From positions 3,100,001 through 3,164,000 of the forward strand of contig NC_069087.1 of the NCBI RefSeq assembly GCF_947172395.1: 64,000 bases of DNA, read 5' to 3'. This DNA comes from Bicyclus anynana (Eukaryota; Arthropoda; Insecta; Lepidoptera; Nymphalidae). Shown piece by piece: positions 9,901 to 22,000 of this stretch (its first letter is position 1; each line of letters starts with the position of its first letter). The notes beneath the pieces are model-generated. The model saw only the letters and a list, made by a program, of their open reading frames with translations, was not told where the DNA came from and did no database searches. A program made the position numbers and the translations under genes.

Positions 9901-12900
9901 TATAGGCTTTATTTTATTCCTGTATTCTTACGGGAACGAAAACGTGAAATCTGCTAGTACCCGTAAGTTATAAATGAAAAAAATAACGCTAGAGGTGCTT
10001 TATCCAAACTCAATAGTTGCCAACCATACTTTTTTACCTTACATTATAAAATTACAAAGGTAGGTATGTCCTTTATAAGCTCAATTGCTTTCAGACGGTT
10101 GTAAAAGTAAATAGCTCAATACAGAGCCTCAGTAGCTCTACTGCTAAGCACACTGACTTAAACACAAGACTCCTTATGTTCGATCTGCACCCATTTAGCC
10201 TAGTAGGTAGGTATGTATCTAAAAAAGTGCGTTTTTCAACTACTTTTTTAGCAGATCCGGAAAAATATGAACAAGGCGTGCAGTTTGCCGTGGGTTACTA
10301 AATTATTTGGTCGAAAATATAGCTCTCTCTCTGTCGTCCCACAGCTAAGAAAAAGACGGCAATCTTTCGATTCCCACTATTAGTTAACAATATCTTTTTC
10401 TCTTCACAAAATGTCTTAGACACATGTTAGGCTTTATCATCATCATTATCGACCCATATTCGGCTCACTGCTGAGCTCGAGTCTCCTCTCAGAATGAGAG
10501 GGGTCTTGTGCGGATTTGCACACTTCACACACGCAGAGAATTAAGAAAATTCTCTGTCAGGCAGGTTTCCTCACGATGTTTTTCCTTCACCGTTTGAAAC
10601 ACGTGATATTTAATTTCTTAAAATGCGCACAACTAATGATGCTAGGCTTACAGGGACAGTATTTTATATAATTACAGAAAAAATATTACTGAAGACTATT
10701 TTACCTTATCCTGCAATATAATCTTGTTCTCCAAATACAAGTCATGCTCATGAAGTTTGGTGGTAGGAGAGAACACAAATATTGTCTTCACATGATAGTC
10801 TTGTGTGAAGTCATACTCTGTCAGGCTTTGTATTTGCTGCAGATAGTCATTGTAGGAGCCGGACGTGCATCTGATGAACTTGTACCCATCATCTTGGAAT
10901 GCCCTTATAGCGTCAGAAGTTGTTAGGAGATTCGTGTTTATGCGGACATAACGAGGCCTGCGAACATCTGTTAATAATATTTTTTATTGGACTATAGCAT
11001 TTATTTGACCTCATTGCCTATGTGGCTACATATTATAGGCATTAGTTACTATATTATTTTAGAAAATTACCATTAGAAGCCCAGAGTTTCTTTAAAGTGC
11101 ATACTAAGCCTAATCCCAGTAATTATTTAACATCTGAACTTTTCAATCAATCATTACATCCATTTTGTAGTCCAAGTTTCAAATCCTATGAAAGACAGGA
11201 GAGAAGCGTACCGCTGCAGTGAGCCACTAAAAATCATATGTATTTGTGGTTTGAGTCCGTTATTTTATAAAAATAGGCTGATTATCGTGATGACAGATTT
11301 AAATTCCATTGTTTTGATATAACTCTGTTGCAGGCTTAGCCCTGGCTGCTCAAGTTTTCCCTACCATCTATCTACCCTCCCTATGGGTATCTTCAAGTCA
11401 AGAGTGAATAGGAATCTTCTGTGTAAGCATGTTCCAACATAGACAGCATCATTGTTAACCATCATCAGGCATGATTGCGGACTGCAGTCAAGCTCTTGCT
11501 GAACAAAAAAAAGGTCAATTAACTAATTTATACATAAAAAGCAAAGCTTGCCTAGATATTTGCAAAATAAATAAGATTATAAAATTTCAAAATCTAATAA
11601 ATTTTTTTTATCGTAATTAGATGAAAATTCATACAGTTTTAGCTTCCTTACATTAAATGTGACATTTTTCAATAAATGAACTATAAACATAAACACACAA
11701 ATAAAAAGATATTAGTAATTTTTTTTGAACGCCCATACATACAACCTAACCTAACCTAACCTAACAATCAGCGAGCCAACGACGTCACTAAATCGTGCCA
11801 TTTTGTATGGAGCGTTTTTCAGGGATCCGCGGCAGCGCCGCAAATCTGACCCTTTAAATCACTATAGCTCCGAAAGTAATGATCGCAGATACCCTGTTAC
11901 TTTTACAAAATTGCTTTGCTATTAGTATACTCTTAATTTATATACAATTTAAAAAACTGTCATCATCCCTACTATACATTCACTCTTGTATACTGTTAAT
12001 GTAATATAAAATAATTAATAATAATAAACCAGTTTATGCAATGGAAATTTTGTTTTTCCATATGGCTCTTCAATACTAATCTCAAGAACTTCTGAACAGA
12101 TTTTCATGAAGATATTATAAATTATGTTTAACCAACATCAAAATTCAAAATATTCCTGGATACTTTTTATCTTCATCTCAAAAGATTTTTAATTGCATTT
12201 GTTAGCATGCAAACTCTAACCAAAACTACTAAACAGATCTTGTTGAAATTATTTACAACTTAAAACTACATAATAAAAATGAAATAATAAATGTATTTGT
12301 GACTATCTATTTTATTTGCAAAAAAATAAACATTTCTCTTTTTTTCTAATATAATACTGTAAATACATGGGAATGTCATAAACATACAAAACAAAACATA
12401 TCAAGAGTAGTTTTTCTATTTCTGGAAGCCTGTTTATCTTTTCATGTAGATTACAAACAAGTATTTTTTTTTTTTATTCTTTACAAGTTAACCCTTGACA
12501 ACAATCTCAACTGATGGTAAGTGATGATGCAATCTAATATCAATCTCCTATCAAGTTGGTCTGCTTCCATCTCAATGATGGAAGCTGATGGAAGCAGACT
12601 AACTTGTTAGGAGGAGGATGAAAATTCTCTTTCATTTCAGTTTCCACATGACATCATACCGGAATGCTAAATTGCTTGAAATATTCTATTATTTGTTTGA
12701 TGTTTTGCTCTTCTAGTACAAGAATTGATTCTTTTAGATATAGTTTTTACAAATTTAATTTATTTAACTTGAATCACTTCATCTTTAGTAAACTAGAAGT
12801 TGTTGACCATTTTGTATGTTATTCAACTACAAACTGGCATTTTTAGAGTGTTTGTTACACAGCGAAAACCTCAGTCCGTGATCAAACAAAAGATTGATTC

Positions 12901-13930
12901 TATAGAAACAGATTTTTTAAAAGCTTTAGATCATTGATGTTATACTTTGACAGAGGGATAATATCTAGTGAGGCAGGTCCCTAATAATTCATCAGAGGTT
13001 TATAGACGCAACTGTGCTTGGTCTGTTATATCACCACTATAAAACAGACTTCCAGGAATTGATCAACTACAATTAACTAATCCTCCTTCAAATTTAGAGC
13101 ACTTTTCTCCGACTCATTCGCTTCTTTATATGAATGCTGGTCTATTTCATTTCCATCATCGTCATATTCTTTTTCATGGTAAGCTTTGTACGCATAAAGA
13201 CATATAATAAAGTTAACTACAACTACAGCAGCGACCACAGACCAAACTGTTCTCGTAAAGTGATCAACCGAGTAATAGTCTGTTAATATATGACGCACTC
13301 CGAAAAACGCTACAAAAGGCAGTGTGAACATTGCCACACTATAGAGAAACAGATTTGCTAGAGCGAGTGCAGCCAGCTGAGTCTGCTTCGGTATTAGTGG
13401 ACCCTCAGTATTTTCAGCCATTTCGATGGTGTCTTTAAAGGATTAGATCTGTAAAAAAACAAAAAATTACCTTTAGATTTCTGATCGCCTTGAGCTTCAG
13501 TGTATTTCTCGAATCTTTCTTTGTACGACAAAATTGTTTGCTCGGGTTTACTTTTCCCCGGCAGTGATTTTTTCCCGTAAATAAGCTCCGCTGTGAGAAC
13601 CCTCGCCAGCCAGGGGTCTAGACGTGGCTCGTTCTCAAGAATACCAGTGCTTTCAAACATATTTTTGATATCGACAGCATGTTTAATACTTTCATTTATC
13701 AGTGCGTAAAGCACGTTAGTTCTCTGCAAATACGTAATAATTGTAATATAAATACTTGTTTATGTTATTTAGAATTGCTATTTACAACTAAAACAACTCA
13801 TACTTACAAAATGCTTGAGTTTATTGTCGTACAACAAAGTTTTTACGCTGCCACCCTCTTCAAAAACTTTCTGAACAATATTAGCTGCTATTTTGAAATG
13901 TCTTGGTACTTTCACTGAATGCTCAAACAT
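6978..13930 (-). CDS. NSUN5: NSUN5, 28S rRNA m5C methyltransferase
   Basis: Six exons, all in phase: 13930-13808, 13723-13471, 10967-10705, 9651-9538, 9108-8934 and 8377-6978 (stop). Predicted length is 775 residues. The product resembles NSUN5 from end to end, including ENKIILQDK, the SAM-binding DMCAAPGMKT (D232), motif DPSCSGSG (C306) and YSTCSI (C353), the two cysteines used by NOL1/NOP2/Sun enzymes. The known family role is to methylate a cytosine in large-subunit rRNA in the nucleolus. The catalytic part ends near residue 430. Exon 6 then adds about 340 residues of acidic sequence punctuated by some eight lysine clusters (such as KKKKKKRVSENS at the end), far longer than the short basic tail I recall for human NSUN5. 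The second intron holds VMA21 on the same strand. The start is the first ATG preceding the conserved N-terminus; a promoter between 13931 and 14110 is assumed. Confidence 0.93.
9783..9962. repeat. Dispersed repeat with TACTAATATTGTAAAG end
   Basis: It begins with TATACTAATATTGTAAAG and ends with GTGAAATCTGCTAGTAC, the two ends of a degenerate repeat family that recurs at 4930-4980, 20930-21040, 37570-37800 and 59640-59745. It lies in NSUN5 intron 3. I cannot assign it to a named family with certainty; a non-autonomous Helitron or RTE-derived sequence are candidates. Confidence 0.6.
10128..10210 (+). mobile_element. tRNA-like SINE head fragment
   Basis: CCTCAGTAGCTCTACTGCTAAG followed about 40 bases later by TGTTCGATCTGCAC resembles pol III A and B boxes of a decayed tRNA-derived SINE. 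It is too diverged to be a tRNA gene. Confidence 0.4.
10447..10637 (-). mobile_element. SINE-A fragment in NSUN5 intron 3
   Basis: Minus-oriented copy with the CCCATATTCGGCTCACTG end, the CACACGCAGAGAATTAAG block and the CTTCACCGTTTGA block. The tRNA head is missing. Confidence 0.85.
11340..11500 (+). mobile_element. Non-LTR-like repeat fragment
   Basis: It shares GGGTATCTTCAAGTCAAGAG and following sequence with copies at about 17390-17510 and 63385-63445. All three carry CATCATTG and a cysteine/glycine-type coding flavour, suggesting a decayed LINE coding end. No intact frame remains. Confidence 0.5.
11512..11970 (+). mobile_element. MITE-D copy 1 (left-truncated)
   Basis: It is homologous over nearly its whole length to elements at 32042-32545 (inverted) and 60241-60740. 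Shared landmarks are ACAGTTTTAGCTTCCTTACA, GGCAGCGCCGCAAAT and CTCCGAAAGTAATGATCGC. The right end, GTCATCATCCCT, is intact; the left end with its inverted partner is missing. It carries four CCTAA units (11745-11764) absent from the other copies. Confidence 0.85.
11745..11764. repeat. Interstitial insect telomere motif, (CCTAA)4
   Basis: Four perfect CCTAA units, complement of the insect telomere repeat TTAGG, lie inside MITE-D copy 1 at a point where the other two copies have no such run. Confidence 0.85.
12468..12690 (-). mobile_element. SINE-B fragment with internal foldback
   Basis: Minus-oriented copy of the SINE-B family (reference copy 27247-27568): TTCTTTACAAGTTAACCC end, TGATGGTAAGTGATGATGC block and ACATCATACCGGAATGCTAAAT block. 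Inside it, 12552-12571 and 12587-12606 form an inverted repeat of 20 bp with one mismatch. Confidence 0.75.
12759..12764 (-). terminator. Candidate poly(A) signal of VMA21
   Basis: The minus strand reads AATAAA about 310 bases past the VMA21 stop. It is the first clear hexamer I see downstream; assignment is by position only. Confidence 0.3.
13077..13421 (-). CDS. VMA21: VMA21, V-ATPase assembly chaperone
   Basis: Single open frame of 114 residues from ATG 13421 to the stop at 13077. It shows the VMA21 pattern: a short polar N-terminus (MAENTEGPLIPKQTQL), a first membrane segment at about residues 20-45 (SVAMFTLPFVAFFG), a loop with YYSVDHFTR, a second membrane segment at about 57-78 (VVAAVVVVNFIICLYAY) and an acidic, charged C-tail. 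In the known family the protein sits in the ER membrane and guides assembly of the V0 sector of the proton pump. The human protein is 101 residues, so length fits. The gene lies wholly inside intron 2 of NSUN5 on the same strand. A good acceptor (TTTTTTTACAG, ending at 13449) lies 27 bases before the ATG and suggests a spliced 5' UTR. Confidence 0.9.
   Translation of the reverse strand: MAENTEGPLIPKQTQLAALALANLFLYSVAMFTLPFVAFFGVRHILTDYYSVDHFTRTVWSVVAAVVVVNFIICLYAYKAYHEKEYDDDGNEIDQHSYKEANESEKSALNLKED
13449..13470 (-). promoter_or_regulatory. Abutting splice donor and acceptor between NSUN5 exon 2 and VMA21
   Basis: On the minus strand the NSUN5 exon 2 donor (GTAATT, from 13470) is followed after only 22 bases by TTTTTTTACAG (AG at 13450-13449). 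A 22-nt intron is too short to splice, so the two sites must serve different partners: the donor joins to 10967, and the acceptor probably begins the VMA21 transcript's coding exon, joined to some upstream leader. Confidence 0.6.
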
Positions 13931-14560
13931 TTTATTTAAAGCCAAAAGGTACAAGAGTTCATTTTCTAATCGAAGAAAACCAAAAATATATAACCTAATT
14001 TTTTTGGTATGACATATCACGCGATAAACGTCAAAATCGTATCAATCAAAGTCAAACCAGAGACTAGTTGGAGCGTTCAATATAAAATCTAACTCTCAAT
14101 ACTACATAACAAATCGATTTAACAAAAAACATGTAAAATAATCATGGCGAGAATCGAGAATAATTTTGTGGCAAACTATTACATACTACATTTTATTTAG
14201 TTTTTGTGCCTATGGATAATTAATATCAATTTAAGATTGTTTTATATTATTTTATTTTTTAATAGAAGTATGTATTTTTCTCAGACCAATTATTTGCTAA
14301 GAGCTTTTTTTTACTATAGATTATGATCTATGATTATGGTACAGAAAAGTAAACTCTTAGTCTGTGATAATCTATATTGTTTTTGCTTTTAGCTGTCTAA
14401 AGCTAGTGATGAGCAATTTTTTTATCGATTCAACTCACTAGAAAAAATATGCAAGTCGTTAGCATCAATGTTCATCTCGCCTCATCGCATATTACAAGTA
14501 GTGGTATAAACTGATACAATTTTGACAGAGTCATCGTTTAGACTGGTCCACAAACAATGA
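13931..14560. other. Presumed NSUN5 promoter region
   Basis: Intergenic DNA immediately upstream of NSUN5. No TATA box or clear initiator could be assigned. No gene was seen. Confidence 0.3.
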
Positions 14561-14734
14561 TATTTATACTCGAGATAGGGCACTAGCGCATTAAAACTGA
14601 GGTGGCCATAAATGGCTTAATTTCATTTAGTCGCTTATTTACGAACGTTATTTCAACAAATAATACCTAAATATTGTCTAGAATGTCAAGCTGTGTTTTT
14701 AGGAAATGTAAAAACGACAAAATTATGCTTTTTA
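14560..14734 (+). mobile_element. Transposon remnant with THAP-like start
   Basis: It is homologous to 47310-47480; both share CAAATAATACCTAAATATTG. In both, the following ATG opens MSSCVFRKCK, resembling the first zinc-ligand pair (C-x4-C) at the start of THAP domains used by P-element-like transposases. The frame stops within 20 codons. A decayed DNA transposon is the likeliest source. Confidence 0.45.
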
Positions 14735-14890
14735 GAATTTAAACTATCGTGAGTGTTATTCCGACTAGTTTCGAACCCATACGGGGCCCTTAGTCATGAG
14801 CTGGTTCTTGCATCGCGGCACGATCCAAACTGGATCGTGCCTCGAAACTAGTCGGGCATACTCCGACCTAATATCAGTTTTAGCCGTGTT
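14735..14890. repeat. Foldback repeat, copy 1
   Basis: It shares TTTAAACTATCGTGAGTGTT and the ACCCATACGGGGCCCTTAG block with 35622-35785. Here CCGACTAGTTTCGA (14761-14774) and its exact complement (14842-14855) flank a second hairpin (14818-14827 with 14831-14840). A dispersed palindromic element. Confidence 0.7.
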
Positions 14891-15910
14891 GCATAATCAA
14901 TTAAGACAAAATTATGCATTTACGCACTCAGTGGAGTCAATAAATGTTCAGATTCTGTTCAGATAGTAGATATATTATACTCAGGGGATTAACTACCACC
15001 GTAACAGCCACTGCATATACCCGATGAAAAAAGTGATAATGTGGCATTTTTCTTCAGGAATGTGGATTGGATTTCAACTCCTACAACAAGTAAACAAAAC
15101 ATTATAAAAATAATTAGTCGAAAATGACATTAATTGTTAATAAAAAAATTAAAACATTTAGTATTGCATACCAAATGATATTTACAAGCAGATTACCTGT
15201 GTATTTATTCGTATTTCCATAAATCTTACACATAACCTCAAATTCATAAATGGACTTGAATTTTTACGACCGATATAGCTATTAAACAAAGCTATATATA
15301 TTTTTTTTACTTTTAAGGATTCTATAAAGTGTAATTTATTTGTATTTTGGAACAGCACAGAACGTCATTATAGTTATTATAAATTATTTTCTAATTTTTC
15401 CCCATACAAAAAGCTGCTATTTAGGAACCATCTATTAAAACATCACTTTGACAGTTGCCAACCCCATTGGGTTAGACAGGCGAAATAAAAAAAAAAATTA
15501 TCATCGTAAAATAAAATTAGGTACATCACTAACCGAATTAAATAAACCACAGAAGAATGAAGATATCCTATCCGTGATATTTAATCTTTATTTACAAATT
15601 ACTTAATGCTGAACAAAATTACAAAATAGAAATAAAATAGAAGTTACTTGTGTGAATATCTTCTTAAAAATAAAAAGTTCGGCTCAGCGTGAAAAAATAA
15701 GTAATTACAATATCTCAAGGTATACTAAACTTACGCATTGTAATAAATTGTGTTTACAATATTTTGTACCATTGTTGTTTGTGTAATAATATTGACAGTT
15801 TCATTTCGAATGGCGATTTTTCCCCATAATCAAAATACCAGGAAATTCTATGATTCAACACCGCCGCATCGGTGTCGGTGACTAACGTTTAATGCATGTT
15901 TTTTAACTTT
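14891..15910. other. Intergenic stretch upstream of p110
   Basis: AT-rich DNA with no recognisable gene. It may contain the p110 promoter and a non-coding first exon, but I cannot place them. Confidence 0.35.
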
Positions 15911-15920
15911 TTGTTGCAGT
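15900..15920 (+). promoter_or_regulatory. Candidate 5' UTR splice acceptor of p110
   Basis: A polypyrimidine tract ending in TTTTTGTTGCAG at 15920 precedes the p110 start codon by about 107 bases, with no in-frame coding upstream (an in-frame TAA lies at 16022). It suggests that the leader is spliced from a non-coding exon further upstream. Confidence 0.4.
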
Positions 15921-16027
15921 TATAAATACGAAGTGTTTTGATATGCGAAACAGGAAATTGCTGGAGCGTTCTAGGATGTTGTGTATGCGTTGATAATTGT
16001 GTGAACTGGTTGAGAATCACATAAACA

Positions 16028-19000
16028 ATGGTTCCCGCACCGAGCTGTCCCATTGCGTGGGACTACTGGACCGCCACACCGTCAGATTACGTGGAGCTAA
16101 CATGCCTGATGCCAAACACTATATTCCTCTCCCTGAGAGTAAGCTGGAACGCTACGCTCCATGGAGTGAAAGAGGTAATGATTCGAATTTCGAACAGATT
16201 TTGGGATGACTCATACTTTATTTGCAGGAAAACTAGGTCAAGCTGTTGTGTAATGTGTTGTTCAAAACAGAAAGCTACTCTGACAATGCTATATTATGCA
16301 TAACCTTTTTAGCTTTGGCTGTGGGAGATGGTGTTTCCTCATACAGCTATTAATCTGCTAGGGAATGACTTTTAAACATTATAAGCCCCAGTGTTTCCTT
16401 GGACCATATTATGGAATAACATAAAGAAAAAACTTTTATATATATATCAAAGTGAACAGTTCTTATCATGGTTATTTATTGAATCAGCTGGGTTATTTAC
16501 TAACTTGGTGTTTTGTGAAAACAAAGGCAACCAAGCCTGATAGATTAGTGTGTTTAAATTTTTTTTGACATTATACTATTACACAGCTTGAATACATAAG
16601 CACAGCCTCATAAATAAGCCTCTATCATAAACAGCCAAATAAAGATACTCCTACCCAGTTAGAAAGTTGCTTTAAGAATGTTGCTAGTCATTCTTAAGTA
16701 ATATATAAATGTGCATTTATTCATCACACAAAATCTCAAAAACCACTTGATGTTCAAAGCTGACAGAAAAAAGCTAAAAATTTTGTCATAGGGCCGGATT
16801 AAAGAGGTACAAGGTATAGGTAAGGGTGGACGAAGTTGCAGGCATCCACTAGTCTGTTATGGATGGGAAACTTAGAAATTATAGTAACTTATAGAGATAA
16901 CCCGTATATTTGCTAAGAAAAAAAGAAGAATATCCTCAATCAGCACAATGATTCTGTTTTTTTTTTGTTTTGTGAGGTCCTACTTCAATCTTAACAGGTT
17001 GCACTGTTGTCACATAAGGTATTAGTTAAGATTTTCTGTTATGCTCTTAGTAAAAGCTGTAATTTTTGTCAGAGAATAAAAGAATCTCAATCTATTCTGG
17101 AAGTCTGCTTCAAATCTCTCTATTACTTGCTCAAAGACCTTGGTATCAATATAACAACAGCAAGTTCTATACTGTAAAGGGTAACCAAAGCTGCTCTAGT
17201 AGGCTATTACTAAATTTTCCTAGGCATGCAGAACAACACATGCGGAGAAAGGGTGTATTAGTTAACTGTCATGGACGTCCTTGACCCTACGCCGTCATTC
17301 ACAAGTCCGGGCACCTGCATAGTGAATCTATGGAATGATAAGACATTTCATTTAGTGGTCAGATGACAGACTGAGCTTCCAGCTTCCGTTTTCCCTACCA
17401 CCTACAAAATGGGTATCTTCAAGTCAAGAGTGAATAGGTCTTTTTGGCAAGCACATTCCACCATTGGCTGCATCATTGCTTATTGTCAAGCATGATTGCA
17501 GCCAAGCGCTCACCTATATATGTAAAAAACTACCTTCAGTTTTTTATACCAACATACTGTCTGTCTCATTACCATTACATCCTAAGCAAAACATACTTAA
17601 AATATTTTAAAACAATATAGATTATAATCTTCTGCATCACAAAAACAATCTTTACACATGATTCTTGGGTTATTCCAAAGTTAACTAGGTCATTATTGTG
17701 TAATGTGTTGTTGAAAACAAAGATAACTTGACTTTTAATTATTAGAAAGTAGATCACATTGTTTATGTTTTTTATGAACTCTCATAACACTTGTTTTTCA
17801 TATATGAGTCATGAGTCTAATAAGCACATAATAAGCTGAGAGAATAGCATAAGTCATACCTTGAAATTTTTTCTTTTTCTTCATTATCAACCCATATTTG
17901 GCTTACTGCTGAGCTCGAGTCTCCTCTCAGAATGAGAGGGGTTAGGCCAATAGCCCACCATGCAGGCCTAATGCGGATTGGCAGACTTCACACACACAGA
18001 TAATTGAGAAAATTCTCTGGTATGCAGGTTCCCACATGATGTTTATCCTTCACCGTTTGAGACATGTGATATTTAATTTATCAAAATGCACACAACTGAA
18101 AAGTTGGAGGTGCATGCCCCAGATCGGATTCGAACCCACACCCTCCGGATTTGGAGGTAGAGGTCATATCCACTGGGCTATCATGGCTCTCTTCTTCTTA
18201 CATGAGTGAAAAAAAAATATATATTGAAAAAAAATACATAGGTATTTCCAATTTGTTTTTAATGTAGGATTCTTAAAACAGTAGCTAATCTACATTTTGG
18301 CAAAAAATATGTTATCACACTGTAGTGAGTAAATAGAAATCTAGTGTCTTCAATGAAATAACTAATACTAAATAATTTCATTAGCGAGATACTTGTAAAA
18401 CAAGGACAGCAGAAAACTTTTCAGTCAAATAAGACACCAAAATACCTATAATTATGACTACAACTACAACTCAACAGAGTTTTCAGTAGATTCTACAAAG
18501 TCTGAAGGCTTATATAGGTTGTTTCATCAAAATTTGATGTAAGGAAATTAAGAAGTAATAAAATCACATGGATTGTGTCCATTAATTATTTGTAGTGGCT
18601 ACCCTATTTAAAATTTTGTGCACACTTTGTGTGATTGTCAAGGATGTTTTTAGAGGAAGGTTTGATTGATTAAGCAAGTCATCTTATTGTAAACATTCCT
18701 AGGTAATAAAAAAAAGTCTTCCACAGTGGGTCCCCTTAGCATTTTGTATTTCTTTTTAAGCAATTTTGTAACACTGTTTGCATGCATATTTATCCATTAG
18801 TTATAAATATTACAGATTTTTTTATCACAATAATACATTTTCAGGAGTTATGGGACCTAGCCATGAAGCAGCCCCTTTTCGGGATGCTGCGGGAGATGTC
18901 GGGCTATGTGTTCCAATTCATCAACTCCTTGGCAGTTCCTGAAGAGGTTGACGATGAGAACAAAAGGGTGCGTGACATCAAACCAGCTCTCGGAGTGCTT

Positions 19001-22000
19001 ATGATCATTGAACGATCAATACAGAGGCCTGGAGAGAACTTGTTAAATACACAAATCAGTCATTTAATTGGAAAAGGTAAAGTTAATTACTAGCAGTTTC
19101 ACTTGCTTAGTAACCATAACCCACTGATGACAAGACTTTTTCAAACTTGATCCTTGGTCCACCAAAATTGGTCCCCAGTTTCATCGGCTCTTTAAACTAT
19201 GTGGCCCATTGCTACTTGAGCTATGTTGGTTTGTGACTTTTTGAAGTTATTTGGTGTATCTCCTCATTTCTGATTCATGCAGAGATACTTCGAGCATAGC
19301 TCACTCCATCACTCACAGGGTGATTTTGAGTCTTATGAGGTCCGTAGTTGGCAGCCAAGTCTCCAAGATCCATATGTAATCATTGGATCCATTGTATAAC
19401 TAATTAAAGCAATTAATGGCCGCAGCTAGGGCGCGCCCGCACGCATGTGCATGCTGTTGGCGGCAGCACACGGTGAAAGGTGCGCAGAATAGGTTGAGCA
19501 CAAATAACGTAACACTGTCATTCGTTCATCGATACTATTTTCATACCCATACTATTTTCATACTGAGGGCTATATATGAAAAATCGATTCTTAAGGACTA
19601 AACTCCAAAAATAATCGTTTGTTTCAGGTTTAAATGAATTTGATAATTTAAGAAGTTCAGAAGTGAATGACTTTCGAATGCGAATGCGTTACTTAGCCGA
19701 AGAGAGTCTACTAAAGAGAGCACAGAGTACCAAACTAGAAAGATTACGATACCACTGCCCACCGAGATTAGCTGATCATCCTACAGTTCCACCGAGTTTA
19801 CACAGTCACCTTAATAACAACTGCTTCATACTTGTGACTAAAGTGGCCAAGACAGAGGTTAGTATATTTATAGAGCATAAAGTAATATTATAATGAAGAA
19901 TGATTTGTAAAGAACTCTTGTTCAACAGATCCTTGTCCAAATGTTTGTATTTTTATATATTTAATACTTAGTAGTGGACACCCGCATCTCAAAGCCCTTC
20001 AGGAAACATAGATTTTTCTGTGACAAAATTGCCTTTATGCTAATATTTTATCTCCATTTTGTTATTTTTATCCTGTAGAGGCTTGCTGTTATTTGGTATG
20101 TTTTTAATTATATAACAAGAATTTTTAAAGCTGCTTTAAGTCATCAATAATACAAATAAAGCTACTTTTGATATTAAAAGTATTTGTTTATTTTTTAAAT
20201 GGTATTCTTATTTATATTAAAAAACAGAACCTAGGTTGATATTATAACAGTCACAAATTAATTATAATAAACCTTACTGAAATATATTTTTGAGGAGTTT
20301 CTCTTCTAAATTAACTTAAAATGAGAACCAAGAAAATAAAACATTTCATCATAACATCAAAACATCACCCAATCAGTCTATAATAGAGCCGTCTTCCTTC
20401 TCTTCTACCATTTCCTCTTCATCATTCTCGCCTTCCTCGATCCATTGCTTTAAAAGTTCTTTTGCTTCAGCCCTACACAAATGTAATTTTTATTACTGGT
20501 TTACTCAGTTATCGCAAAATAACTTACAGTTAAGAACACAAATTTAGCAAGGGATATTGTTAGAAAAGAACGTTATAATTTTTTAAATTAATTTTTAAAA
20601 ACTGAATATATTTTGTCTTTAAGAATCCAGTATGAGAGAATTTCGAATATTTAATGGCAATTTATTGATTCAAGTTTGATAACTAAAAACGGTTTCAGAC
20701 TAACGTTTTATACGTTTTATCCATATTGAGTCACGGAGTCAGATATAAAATCCTAAATGTACCATGTGTGTAAGCGCATAGCGTAGTCGATGCTGAATCG
20801 ATATCGATCGTATACGCGCAGAATAAAACGCTAGTCTGAAACGCCCGAAAACTGCAATTGAGTAATAACTAATTAATATAATATAATATAAACATAATTA
20901 ACACATAGACTTCTATGTGTTGTTAATCCAGAGTAAAATCTATTTCCATTCCAAGTTTCAGCCAAATCGGTAATCAGTAGTTGCGACTTTAAAGAGTAAC
21001 AAACATCCATACAAACTTTCGCGTTTATAATATTAGTAGGATCTTACCTTTCTTCAGGAGTAACAACTCCTTTATTAAGTCTCTTTAGCCGTGGAAGCGA
21101 AGCTAAAACTTCAATTCTCAATTCAGCTGGTTCTTCTTCCTCCGCTACAACTGGATTTTCTTCACCTGTGCCACCCATGTATGGACAACCTTTCAATATT
21201 AGTGTTTCCAGAGCAGGCAAAACCTTTAAAAGAAAACGGAACAAAACTGATTCTATGATATGATAATGACGATTTCAGGCACATTTTTTTTATTCATCCC
21301 CCCAATCCATCCAACAACAGAACAGACAACGCCAAAAGCTAAAGCTTTTAGCAATAGAAGTAACAAGGGGGCGTGGCCCGCGTACACCCGGGTGTGCGGA
21401 ACATCGCAAGCGTGTCCGCGCATGTACTAGCAGTCTTGTTTTGTTGTGTTACAAAAGGAATAAATAATATTCAACTCTAAAGTAAGGGTGACATATTTAA
21501 TTTTTCACTAAATATTAAACAGCCATTTAGGCCCTGGGTACGCTGGGTTCAATACAAAGAATTGAAACTTTATAAATCTAGTTACCTCTTATATCTGTGC
21601 ATCCAACCCTGGGTTTGATTCTAACTTCTCTAAATAGGTACAGTTGGCCAAAGATATTGACATAATTATGTCTATATATCGCTCTCTTTCGTCCCACAAC
21701 AACTATAATAATTTTCGAGGTAGGTACCTTTCTGTTCGTCTACCTATATAGGTATGGAGCTAGGTAATTGAACTGACGTCTAGCAAAAAGTACTTTATGT
21801 TGAGGGTAGTGGAAAGTACGTTCTGCGCCTTAACTTTATTTGCTGAATGATGGGATGCGACTTGCTCTTACGATGAGGTTCTGTTGGGAATCTACGCCAC
21901 TTTCTCAGCATTACTTTAATGAGTGCTCTCTGCGCTCTTTCTACTTCTATCATGTGAATAACCGCATTACCCCCCCATGCAGGTTTGCGTACAATAGATA

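Noticed and set aside
13077..13421. VMA21 frame as an extra exon of NSUN5
   Set aside because: It starts with its own ATG, ends with a stop and matches a separate complete protein; the NSUN5 exon 2 to exon 3 join is in phase without it.
19416..19601. Arginine/alanine-rich open frame beginning MAAARARPHACACCW
   Set aside because: It lies within a dispersed repeat shared with 59160-59390 and stops without a donor.
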